Part shown: in pieces, positions 1-11,565 of the stretch | How the letters are laid out: the number at the start of each line of letters is the position of its first letter | How positions within the stretch are numbered: position 1 is the first letter of the stretch | Assembly: GCA_036516995.1 (NCBI GenBank) | Contig: DATDYW010000069.1 | Location: forward strand, 1-14,344 | Source: DATDYW01 sp036516995 | GTDB taxonomy: Bacteria > Patescibacteriota > Minisyncoccia > Phycocordibacterales > JAACPR01 | Direction of reading: 5' to 3' | Length of the DNA stretch: 14,344 nucleotides | The notes under the pieces: model-generated | What the model saw: the letters and a program-made list of their open reading frames with translations, nothing else | Told to the model about the DNA's origin: nothing | Database searches by the model: none | Position numbers and translations under genes: made by a program

Positions 1-21
1 GGGCCGGTGCACGATCGTCAG

Positions 22-711
22 ATGAAGCCAAAAAGAAAGAAACTCGCGAAGCCGAAGATCCGTTTCCACGTTGTTACTCTCTTTCCCGAGGCGCTCTCGT
101 CGTACCTCGCCGCGTCTATCGTCGGCCGGGCAATTGCCGACGGCTACGCGGCTGTGAAGACGTTCAATCCGCGCGACTACACCAGCGACAAGGGTCGCCG
201 CGTCGACCGCAAGCCCTACGGCGGGGGGCCGGGGATGGTGCTCGAGGCGATGCCGGTCGCAAGGGCAATTGCTGCGGCAACGAAAGGGAAGCCGCGAGCG
301 CGAGTCATTCTTTTTTCGCCGTCTGGCCGCGAGTTCACGAACGCGACGGCGGGGAGGTACGCCGCGGCCAAGGATCTGGTGCTGGTGTGCGGCCGCTACG
401 AGGGCATCGATGCTCGCATCAAGAAAATGTTTCCAAAAGCGGAAGAGGTCTCCGTTGGCCCGTACGTGCTTTCCGGTGGCGAGCTGCCCGCGCTTGCGGT
501 AATCGACGCAACGTTGCGCCGGGTGCCGGGGATTCTCGGCGACGATACTTCGGTGGAGGAGCGGCGGGTGGCCGGTGCCGACGTCTACACCCGTCCCGCC
601 TCGATTAAATGGAAGCGGAAAAACTACCTCGTTCCGAAGGTGCTCCTCTCCGGCCACCACGCCAAGATTGACCAGTTCCGCCAAAAGAGGCCTGGTGGGT
701 CGAAAAAATAG
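22..711 (+). CDS. trmD: TrmD, tRNA (guanine-37-N1)-methyltransferase
   Basis: Cytosolic SPOUT-family enzyme that transfers a methyl group from AdoMet to N1 of G37 in tRNAs with G at position 36, preventing +1 frameshifting. Seen: the family start (RFHVVTLFPE, residues 14-23), YGGGPGMV (66-73), the trefoil-knot AdoMet-binding segments LVLVCGRYEGIDARI (119-133) and SVGPYVLSGGELP (144-156), YTRP (189-192) and VPKVLLSGHHAKI near the C-terminus. The ATG at 22 gives 229 residues, normal for TrmD, with about 13 extra basic residues at the N-terminus. A GTG at 7 and the open frame to the window edge mean a longer start cannot be excluded. Odd: the loop that holds catalytic Asp169 in E. coli reads S-V-E-E-R-R here and is about four residues short. 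The usual neighbours rpsP, rimM and rplS are not downstream. No terminator is visible after the stop, so read-through into rpoB is possible. Confidence 0.95.
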   Translation: MKPKRKKLAKPKIRFHVVTLFPEALSSYLAASIVGRAIADGYAAVKTFNPRDYTSDKGRRVDRKPYGGGPGMVLEAMPVARAIAAATKGKPRARVILFSPSGREFTNATAGRYAAAKDLVLVCGRYEGIDARIKKMFPKAEEVSVGPYVLSGGELPALAVIDATLRRVPGILGDDTSVEERRVAGADVYTRPASIKWKRKNYLVPKVLLSGHHAKIDQFRQKRPGGSKK

Positions 712-726
712 GCCTGTGGAAAAACG

Positions 727-746
727 ACTTGACTGCTACTTGACTG
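727..746 (+). repeat. Direct repeat containing two -35 hexamers, 11 bp apart
   Basis: The nonamer ACTTGACTG occurs at 727-735 and again at 738-746, so the -35-like hexamer TTGACT is present twice (729-734 and 740-745), one helical turn apart. Only the downstream copy has correct spacing to the -10 element at 763-768. Confidence 0.7.
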
Positions 747-768
747 GACAACCCACCCTGCGTAGTAT
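740..768 (+). promoter_or_regulatory. Sigma-70 promoter of the rpoB operon
   Basis: TTGACT at 740-745 (5 of 6 to the TTGACA consensus), a 17-bp spacer, then TAGTAT at 763-768 (4 of 6 to TATAAT). It lies just after trmD and ahead of rpoB. Initiation would be expected near 775. The RpoD encoded in this window keeps the canonical -10 and -35 recognition residues, so this consensus is the expected one. The call rests on sequence match only. Confidence 0.75.
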
Positions 769-774
769 CCCCGT

Positions 775-1032
775 GCTGAAACGAGTGAGTAGCGGCTGAC
801 AGCGCCAACGTTTAAAGAAGACCGGCCGATGCCAGAGGTGACAATTTAGTTCGACGGCGAGAGCGACGGCACTCGGGGAGGGGTGCCGGCCGCGTGATTC
901 GTTTCCATATCTTTGGCCGACGCGCGCGGGCGCTCTGGCCGGGGGCTTCCCCAGGATCGCTGCCGACTCACTACCAAGACTGCGGAGGTTGACGCGCTCG
1001 CTCGCGCGCCCTCCGAAACCAACCCACGACGC
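775..1032 (+). promoter_or_regulatory. Long structured 5' leader of rpoB
   Basis: The space between trmD and rpoB is 321 bases, and about 258 of these would be transcribed as an rpoB leader. Seen in it: a six-codon ORF (829-849, peptide MPEVTI) preceded by a weak AAGAAG; a strong hairpin at 867-888 with an 8-bp stem (CGGCACTC against GGGTGCCG, one T-G wobble) and a GGGGAG loop; and a G/C-rich segment from 917 to 1015 that could fold further. No T-tract follows the hairpin, so it is not an intrinsic terminator. I recognise no known riboswitch or ribosomal-protein leader here. A regulatory role is an inference from length and structure. Confidence 0.45.
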
Positions 1033-4000
1033 ATGCCCACCACGCACCAGACGCGCGAGACGGCGAAGACGACCGGCTGGCTGCCGCAGAAGCACTTCGG
1101 CAAGTTCCGCGCCCCGGCCGTCGATCTGCCGGCGCTCATCGAGGGCCAGACCGAGTCGTTCCAGTGGGTGCTGGAGAAGGGCATCCGCGAGGTCTTCATG
1201 GAGTTCGGCACCATCAAGGACTTCTCCGACAAGAAGTTCATCCTCGAGTTCGTCGACATCAAGCTCGAGGCCGCGAAGTCGGACGAGGCGACCGCCGCGC
1301 GCAACTGCGCCAACTACGAGGCGCCGCTGAAGGCCACCGTGCGCCTGACGAACAAAATTCAGGGCACGGTCAAGGAGCAGGAGATCTTCATGGCCGACTT
1401 CCCGCTGATGACGGCTAACGGCACCTTCATCGTCAACGGCATCGAGCGCGTCATCGTCCCCCAGCTCTCGCGCTCCTACGGCGTGCTCTTCACCGAGGAC
1501 ATGGTCCGCGGCAAGACCTACTTCGGCGCCAAGGTCATCCCCGCCCGCGGCGCCTGGATCGAGGTGATGACCGACGCCGAGGACGTCCTCTACGTCCGCA
1601 TCGACCGCAGCCGCAAGTTTCCGCTCACCACCTGGCTGCGCGTGCTCGGCGCGGAGACCGACCAGAAGATAATGGCGCTCTTCAAGGGCAACGAGCGGGC
1701 GATCGCCGCCATCGAGAAGACGCTGAAGAAGGACCTGATCAAGACGCTCGACGAGGCGGTGGTTGACGTCTACAAGCGCCTGCGCGACGGCGACCTCGCC
1801 ACACTGGAGAACGCCCGCGACTTCGTGAAGTCGATCGTCAACGGCGACCGCTACGACCTCTCCCGCGTCGGCCGCTACAAGTTCAACAAGCGCTTCGATT
1901 TGCCGACCGACGAGAAGTCTATCGCCCAGAAGCTGATCACCGCCCAGGACTTCGGCATCATCGCCGCCCACGCGGTCGCGCTCAACCACGACGTTCACGC
2001 CGAACCGGACGACGTCGACCACCTGGGCTCCAGGCGCGTGCGCTACGTCGGCGAGCTCCTCCAGCAGAAGCTCCGCACCGGCATGGTCCAGATCAAGCGG
2101 AACATCCAGAACCGGATGTCCACCATCGACTCCGACGCGACGCTCCCCGTGGCGTTCATTTCGCCGCGCCCGCTCCAGGCGCGCATCAAGGAGTTCTTCA
2201 CCACCAACCAGCTCTCGCAGTTCCTCCAGCAGGACAACGTGCTGACCGAGCTCGAGCATTTGCGCACGATTTCCGCGCTCGGCCCGGGGGGCCTCTCCCG
2301 CGAGCGCGCCGGCCTCGACGTCCGCGACGTCCATCCCAGCCACTACGGCCGCGTCTGCCCGATTCAGACGCCGGAAGGCCCGAACATCGGGCTGATCCTC
2401 CGCTTCTCGCAGTACGCCCGCACCAACGAGTTCGGGATGATCGAGACGCCGTACGTGAAGGTGAAGGACGGCAAGCTCACCAAGGAGATCGTCTTCCTCA
2501 ACGGCCACGAGGAGGAGAAGTACAACATCGCCCACGCCGCCTCGCCGCTCGACGCGGAGGGCCGCTTCGCCCAGGCCACCGTCGACGTCCGCCTCCAGGG
2601 CGCGCCGGCGGTCGTTCGCCGCGAGGACGTGCACTTCGTGGACGTCGCCCCGACCCAGGCCTTCTCCATTGCCACCGCGATGATCCCGTTCCTCAACCAC
2701 GACGAGGCGAACCGCGCGCTGATGGCCTCGAACATGCAGAAGCAGGCCGTGCCGTGCATCCGCCCCGACGCGCCGCTGGTCGCCACCGGCGTGGAGGGCG
2801 AGGCGCTCAAGGGCTCGCCGCGGCTGCTGCGCGCCAAGGCCCGCGGCACCGTCACCAAGGCCGACGCCCGCGAGATTGTCATCAGGGAAGACTCCGGCGA
2901 GCACCGCACCTACCGGCTCGCCACCTTCCAGCGAACCAACTCGTTCACCTGCATGCACCAGCGCCCGGTGGTGTCGGCGGGGGAGAAGGTTTCCCGCGGC
3001 GCGCTCCTCGCCGACCTCTCCTCCTCTGACCGCGGCCAGGTGGCGCTCGGCCAGAACTGCCTCGTCGCCTTCCTCTCCTGGTCCGGCGCCAACTACGAGG
3101 ACGCCATCATCCTCTCCGAGAAGCTCACCAAGGAGCAGACCTTCACCTCCATCCACATGGAGGAGGTGGTGGTGAACGTCCGCGACACCAAGCTCGGACC
3201 CGAGGTGACCACGCACGACATCCCGAACGTTTCCGAGGCGAAGCTCAAGAACCTCGACGAGGAGGGCATCGTCCGCATCGGCGCCGAGGTCCGCCCCGGC
3301 GACATCCTCGTCGGCAAGATCACCCCGAAGGGCGAGACCCAGCTGACGCCCGAGGAGCGGCTGCTCCGATCCATTTTCGGCGACAAGGCCCGCGACGTGA
3401 AGGACACCAGCAAGCGCGTCGACGGCGGCAAGCGCGGCCGGGTCGTCGGCATCAAGGTCTTCTCGCGCGAGAAGGGCGACCGCCTCGAGTCCGGCATCAT
3501 CAAGCGCGTCCACATCGAGATTGCCCAGCTGCGCAACGTCCAGGCGGGCGACAAGCTCGCCGGCCGCCACGGCAACAAGGGCGTCATTTCCCACATCCTC
3601 CCGGAGGAGGACATGCCGTACATGGCCGACGGCACGCCGGTGGACGTCATGCTCACCCCGCTCGGCGTGCCGTCCCGTATGAACCTCGGGCAGATTTTCG
3701 AGATGCACCTCGGGCTCGCCGCCAAGACGCTCGGCTACCAGGCCATCGTGCCGGCCTTCGCCGGCGCCACCGACGCCGAGATCAAGGAGGAGCTCACCCT
3801 GGCCGGCTACCCGGAGTCTGGGAAGGTGACGCTCTTCGACGGCCGCACCGGCGAGCGGTTCGCCCAGGACATCGCGGTGGGCTACATGTACCTGCTCAAG
3901 CTCCACCACATGGTGGCCGACAAGATTCATATGCGCGCCATCGGGCCCTACTCGCTCATCACCCAGCAGCCGCTCGGCGGCAAGGCCCAGAACGGCGGCC

Positions 4001-4260
4001 AGCGCTTCGGCGAGATGGAGGTCTGGGCGCTCCTCGGCTACGGCGCCGCCTACACGCTCCGCGAGATGCTCACCTACAAGTCCGACGACATCCAGGGCCG
4101 CTCCGCCGCCTTCGACGCGATCGTCAAGGGCGAGCCGATTCGCCAGGCTTCCACCCCGGCCGCGTTCAACGTCCTCCTCTCGACAATCCGCGGCCTCGGC
4201 ATTCACATCGAGCTGAAGGTGCCGCCGGAGGACGCCGCCACCTTTACCCCGCGCCGCTAA
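1033..4260 (+). CDS. rpoB: RpoB, DNA-directed RNA polymerase beta subunit
   Basis: Beta subunit of cytosolic RNA polymerase; with beta-prime it forms the catalytic cleft. Seen: the N-terminal protrusion, MVRGKTYFGAKVIPARG near residue 157, the rifampicin region (393-416), RVCPIQTPEGPNIGLI (around 440-453), the active-site segment GDKLAGRHGNKGVIS with Lys841 and Lys849 (E. coli Lys1065 and Lys1073), and the C-terminal clamp segment FGEMEVWALLGYGAAYTL from 992. The ATG at 1033 gives 1075 residues, compact against 1342 in E. coli, so the large lineage-specific inserts are absent. The frame stays open to a TTG at 913, but those 40 residues are low-complexity and do not resemble RpoB. No Shine-Dalgarno precedes the ATG. 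Odd: Gln399, Val403, Leu410 and Thr412 replace the E. coli residues Asp516, Pro520, Lys527 and Arg529, and QLSRSYG replaces the usual QLHRSPG. rpoC begins 13 nt downstream. Confidence 0.98.
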   Translation: MPTTHQTRETAKTTGWLPQKHFGKFRAPAVDLPALIEGQTESFQWVLEKGIREVFMEFGTIKDFSDKKFILEFVDIKLEAAKSDEATAARNCANYEAPLKATVRLTNKIQGTVKEQEIFMADFPLMTANGTFIVNGIERVIVPQLSRSYGVLFTEDMVRGKTYFGAKVIPARGAWIEVMTDAEDVLYVRIDRSRKFPLTTWLRVLGAETDQKIMALFKGNERAIAAIEKTLKKDLIKTLDEAVVDVYKRLRDGDLATLENARDFVKSIVNGDRYDLSRVGRYKFNKRFDLPTDEKSIAQKLITAQDFGIIAAHAVALNHDVHAEPDDVDHLGSRRVRYVGELLQQKLRTGMVQIKRNIQNRMSTIDSDATLPVAFISPRPLQARIKEFFTTNQLSQFLQQDNVLTELEHLRTISALGPGGLSRERAGLDVRDVHPSHYGRVCPIQTPEGPNIGLILRFSQYARTNEFGMIETPYVKVKDGKLTKEIVFLNGHEEEKYNIAHAASPLDAEGRFAQATVDVRLQGAPAVVRREDVHFVDVAPTQAFSIATAMIPFLNHDEANRALMASNMQKQAVPCIRPDAPLVATGVEGEALKGSPRLLRAKARGTVTKADAREIVIREDSGEHRTYRLATFQRTNSFTCMHQRPVVSAGEKVSRGALLADLSSSDRGQVALGQNCLVAFLSWSGANYEDAIILSEKLTKEQTFTSIHMEEVVVNVRDTKLGPEVTTHDIPNVSEAKLKNLDEEGIVRIGAEVRPGDILVGKITPKGETQLTPEERLLRSIFGDKARDVKDTSKRVDGGKRGRVVGIKVFSREKGDRLESGIIKRVHIEIAQLRNVQAGDKLAGRHGNKGVISHILPEEDMPYMADGTPVDVMLTPLGVPSRMNLGQIFEMHLGLAAKTLGYQAIVPAFAGATDAEIKEELTLAGYPESGKVTLFDGRTGERFAQDIAVGYMYLLKLHHMVADKIHMRAIGPYSLITQQPLGGKAQNGGQRFGEMEVWALLGYGAAYTLREMLTYKSDDIQGRSAAFDAIVKGEPIRQASTPAAFNVLLSTIRGLGIHIELKVPPEDAATFTPRR

Positions 4261-4273
4261 CCTGGCAACGAAG

Positions 4274-8010
<3,737 letters not shown>

Positions 8011-8011
<1 letters not shown>

Positions 8012-8017
8012 GAGAGG
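8011..8017 (+). promoter_or_regulatory. Candidate ribosome binding site of dnaG
   Basis: GGAGAGG begins on the last base of the rpoC stop codon and lies 13 nt before the dnaG ATG at 8031. The spacing is longer than ideal. It is the best Shine-Dalgarno-like motif in this window at a plausible distance, and it supports the ATG at 8031 over the upstream in-frame GTG at 7932 inside rpoC. Confidence 0.5.
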
Positions 8018-8030
8018 CCGCTGTAGCACG

Positions 8031-9842
8031 ATGCCGTCTGCCCTCGCGCAGCGCGTCAAGGAGAGAGTCTCAATTTTGGAGGTGGTAGGGGAGCGAATCG
8101 AACTTAAGCGCGCGGGCGCCAGCTGGAAGGCTCGCTGCCCGTTCCACCGCGAGAAGACGCCCTCCTTCATTGTCTCGCCCGACCGCGGCACGTTCTGCTG
8201 CTTCGGCTGCGGCGCGAAGGGAGACGCGATTTCGTTCGTGCAGCAGTTCGACGGCTTGTCGTTCATTGAGGCGCTCAGGCGTCTGGCGGAGAAGGCTGGC
8301 GTGCCGTGGGACGAGAACGAGTTTCGCCGCGGGGCAGGCGACGGCGAGGCCGCGCGTTCGCGACGCGAGCGGCTCCTCGGCTGCATTGAAGCCGCAGCCG
8401 ACGCCTACCGTCGCGCGTTCCTGAGCAGCGAGCTCGCCCGGAAGTACGCCGCCGACCGCGGCCTCACGGACGAAACGGTCGACCGCTTCCGCGTCGGCTT
8501 CGCGCCGAACGAGTGGCGCTACGCCACCGAGGCGTGCCGTGCGAAAGGGTTCTCCGACGAAGAAATCGAGGCGGCGGGAATCGGCAAGAAGGGCGACGAC
8601 GGAAAAAGTTTCTACGATCGCTTCCGCGGTCGGCTGATTTTTCCAATCCTCGATGGCGACGGCAAGCCAATTGCCTTTGCCGGCCGGATTCTTCCCGAGT
8701 TTGAGAAAGGTGACGAGGGCAAGTACATCAACAGTCCCGAGACGGAGCTCTTCAAGAAGTCGCGCACCCTCTACGGCCTGCCCTGGGCCCGCGGCGCCGC
8801 GAGGAGGCTGCGCTTCGCCATCCTGGTGGAGGGCCAGTTCGACCTGATTCTCTGCCACCAGGCCGGCTACGAGAACGCCGTGGCGAGCTCCGGCACGGCG
8901 CTGACCCCCGAGCACCTGGCCGAGGTTGCGAAGTGGACGGAGAACCTGGTGATTGCCTACGACGGCGACGGCGCCGGTCTCAAGGCGGCCGAGCGGGCAA
9001 TCGAGATGGGCCTCGGTCGCGGAATGCACGTGAAGGTTGCGGCGCTGCCGGCGGGAAAAGATCCAGCCGACGTGATTCGCGAGAGCTCCGAGGATTGGAA
9101 GAAGCTCGTCCGCGGGGCGCGGCACGTCATCGACCACCTCATCGCCGCCGCGTCGTTCGAGGCGAAGTCGACGCGCGACGCGGTGGTGAGGGCGGCGAAG
9201 GCCGCGGCGCCGCTGATTGCCGCGCTCGAGAGCCCAATCGAGCGCGCGCACTTCGTGAAGCGGCTCGCCGAGGCGACGGGCGCGCCCGAGGAGGCGGCCT
9301 GGGAGGAGGTGCGGCGCGCGGGCGCAAAGGCAGCCGCCGCGCCGAAGTTCTCGCCGGCGCCTGCCGCCGGGGAAGCGCCCGGCGCCGCCGAGGGTGCCGC
9401 CGCAGAGGCCGCGATTGCAGACCCAGCTGTCCGCGCCGCGGCGCTGCTGCTCTCCGCCCGCTCGCAAGCTGCCCCAATCGTTGATTCAACCAAGCTCGAG
9501 GCTTATTTGAAGGAGATTCTTGGCGGGGAGGCATTTACTGTGGCAGTCTCCGCGGCGGAGGCGGCGGGGGAGACGGCGCTGTTTGCGGTAGAGAAGGCCT
9601 TTTCGGGGGGTGAGCCCCGTAAAGAAATTACCGATTTCCTGCGGCGACTTACCCACCGCGCCCTAAAAGACCGCTTGGCAGAGTCCCGGCGCCGTATTAC
9701 AGTATCGGCTACCGAAACGGCGATCCGCGAGCACGAGCGACTGATCCGCGAGGAGAAGCGACTCGGCGCCCGCGACGAAGCGCCCGAACCGGACGTTTTC
9801 ACGGATCCCCGCAGCTCCTCTCCGTTGCCCGCCCCGAGCTGA
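8031..9842 (+). CDS. dnaG: DnaG, DNA primase
   Basis: Synthesises RNA primers at the replication fork and is recruited by the DnaB helicase. Seen in order: the N-terminal CHC2 zinc domain (Cys36, His39, Cys57, Cys60; CPFHREKTPSF and CCFGCG), the RNA-polymerase core (RLIFPILDGDGKPIAFAGRI, 201-220; KYINSPETELFKKSRTLYGL, 231-250) and the Toprim fold with Glu268 (VEGQFD), Asp311 and Asp313 (YDGDGAG) and Asp345 (KDPADVIR). A proline/alanine-rich linker (about 430-465) leads to a poorly conserved helical C-terminal domain, expected to bind DnaB. The length of 603 residues is normal for the family. The start at 8031 opens directly into the conserved N-terminus; the frame continues back into rpoC to 7932, but that part is a shadow of the rpoC tail. 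The ORF ends in TGA. It lies 19 nt after rpoC and 60 nt before rpoD. Confidence 0.97.
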   Translation: MPSALAQRVKERVSILEVVGERIELKRAGASWKARCPFHREKTPSFIVSPDRGTFCCFGCGAKGDAISFVQQFDGLSFIEALRRLAEKAGVPWDENEFRRGAGDGEAARSRRERLLGCIEAAADAYRRAFLSSELARKYAADRGLTDETVDRFRVGFAPNEWRYATEACRAKGFSDEEIEAAGIGKKGDDGKSFYDRFRGRLIFPILDGDGKPIAFAGRILPEFEKGDEGKYINSPETELFKKSRTLYGLPWARGAARRLRFAILVEGQFDLILCHQAGYENAVASSGTALTPEHLAEVAKWTENLVIAYDGDGAGLKAAERAIEMGLGRGMHVKVAALPAGKDPADVIRESSEDWKKLVRGARHVIDHLIAAASFEAKSTRDAVVRAAKAAAPLIAALESPIERAHFVKRLAEATGAPEEAAWEEVRRAGAKAAAAPKFSPAPAAGEAPGAAEGAAAEAAIADPAVRAAALLLSARSQAAPIVDSTKLEAYLKEILGGEAFTVAVSAAEAAGETALFAVEKAFSGGEPRKEITDFLRRLTHRALKDRLAESRRRITVSATETAIREHERLIREEKRLGARDEAPEPDVFTDPRSSSPLPAPS

Positions 9843-9867
9843 CCCGCAGCGTTTCCAATTACTCTCC

Positions 9868-9883
9868 GGAGGCCTCCGCCTCC
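9868..9883 (+). promoter_or_regulatory. Hairpin burying a GGAGG motif upstream of rpoD
   Basis: GGAGGC (9868-9873) and GCCTCC (9878-9883) form a perfect 6-bp stem with a four-base loop in the 60-nt dnaG-rpoD spacer. The only good Shine-Dalgarno core in this gap, GGAGG, is inside the stem and 30 nt from the rpoD ATG, too far for normal use. There is no T-tract, so it is not a classical terminator. It could be an mRNA processing or stability element, or chance in a G/C-rich gap. Confidence 0.4.
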
Positions 9884-9902
9884 CCGCGTCGTAACCAGTC
9901 TA

Positions 9903-11171
<1,269 letters not shown>

Positions 11172-11226
11172 GAGCGAAGGAACAAGGAAGAAGTAACAAG
11201 TAACAGTAGGAGTAGGAAGAGTGAGG
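11172..11226 (+). repeat. Purine-rich spacer with short tandem repeats
   Basis: The bases after rpoD are almost all purines on this strand. They contain AGTAAC at 11192-11197 and 11199-11204, then AGTAGG at 11205-11210 and 11211-11216. It looks like slippage-generated intergenic sequence; no coding potential was seen. It ends where the terminator stem begins. Confidence 0.5.
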
Positions 11227-11265
11227 GAGCCGCGCACGGCAGCGGCGGCTCTTTCCTTGTGTTTT
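11227..11265 (+). terminator. Intrinsic terminator after rpoD
   Basis: GAGCCGC at 11227-11233 pairs with GCGGCTC at 11245-11251, with an 11-nt loop; the stem can be extended outward by G-T and A-T pairs. It is followed by a broken T-rich run (TTTCCTTGTGTTTT). It would end the rpoB-rpoC-dnaG-rpoD transcript. The long loop and interrupted T-tract make it less certain than the two other terminators in this window. Confidence 0.65.
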
Positions 11266-11271
11266 AGTCGA

Positions 11272-11277
11272 TATTAT
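11272..11277 (+). promoter_or_regulatory. Possible -10 element of the 71-residue gene
   Basis: TATTAT (5 of 6 to TATAAT) lies 15 nt before the ATG at 11293, in a short A+T-rich patch just after the rpoD terminator. No good -35 hexamer is seen at 16-18 bp. If used, the leader would be about 9 nt. Confidence 0.35.
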
Positions 11278-11292
11278 GTTAGAAAACGTCAC

Positions 11293-11508
11293 ATGAGTAC
11301 CGCAGTGAAAGAAGCGACTATCGGCGCACTCCGCCGCTACAAGAAGCTGGTGATTCTCACCCCGACCGAATCCGGCTTCCTCCTCACCCTCGAGGGGAGA
11401 GATCCGATACCCGTCCACGACGAGCTGGCGCTGCCCCTCAAGGTCTTCCGCGAGGGAGTTGCGATCCACGCCGACCTTCTGGCGCTGGCGCTCGAACATT
11501 CGCTGTAG
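11293..11508 (+). CDS. Small protein of unknown function, 71 residues
   Basis: Not recognised. The protein has a short basic N-terminal helix (ALRRYKK, residues 12-18), a hydrophobic strand (LVILT), a turn and second strand (GFLLTLEGRDPIPV), then a probable amphipathic helix ending LLALALEHSL. There are no cysteines, no signal peptide and no clear membrane span, so it is probably cytosolic. The ATG at 11293 was chosen because the in-frame GTG at 11221 would place the rpoD terminator inside the gene. There is no Shine-Dalgarno. It sits between two terminators (11227-11265 and 11514-11535), so it is probably its own transcription unit. G+C-rich codon choice like that of the rpo genes argues that it is a real resident gene. 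Confidence 0.65.
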   Translation: MSTAVKEATIGALRRYKKLVILTPTESGFLLTLEGRDPIPVHDELALPLKVFREGVAIHADLLALALEHSL

Positions 11509-11513
11509 GCGGC

Positions 11514-11535
11514 AGGGCGCACGGGCGCCCTTTTT
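11514..11535 (+). terminator. Intrinsic terminator of the 71-residue gene
   Basis: GGGCGC (11515-11520), a four-base loop ACGG, GCGCCC (11525-11530) and TTTTT (11531-11535); the flanking A11514-T11531 pair can extend the stem to 7 bp. It starts six bases after the stop codon. A second, weaker hairpin (TTTTCG 11532-11537 against CGAAAA 11544-11549) follows. Confidence 0.85.
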
Positions 11536-11551
11536 CGTTTCGTCGAAAAGG

Positions 11552-11557
11552 TAGAAT
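11552..11557 (+). promoter_or_regulatory. Possible -10 element of the DUF2779 gene
   Basis: TAGAAT (5 of 6 to TATAAT) lies 8 nt before the ATG at 11566. Initiation at the usual 7-nt offset would fall within a few bases of the start codon, giving a leaderless mRNA. The -35 position falls in the T-tract of the preceding terminator and shows no good hexamer. Confidence 0.4.
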
Positions 11558-11565
11558 AGCGCCCC

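Noticed and set aside
688..715. AGGCCT repeated at 688-693 and 710-715 as a trmD terminator
   Set aside because: The palindromes could pair across a 16-nt loop, but no T-tract follows and one arm is coding, so there is no good case for termination.
913..1032. N-terminal extension of RpoB from the TTG at 913
   Set aside because: The 40 added residues are Arg/Ala-rich and do not resemble RpoB, and the conserved part begins shortly after the ATG at 1033. The stretch is better read as leader RNA.
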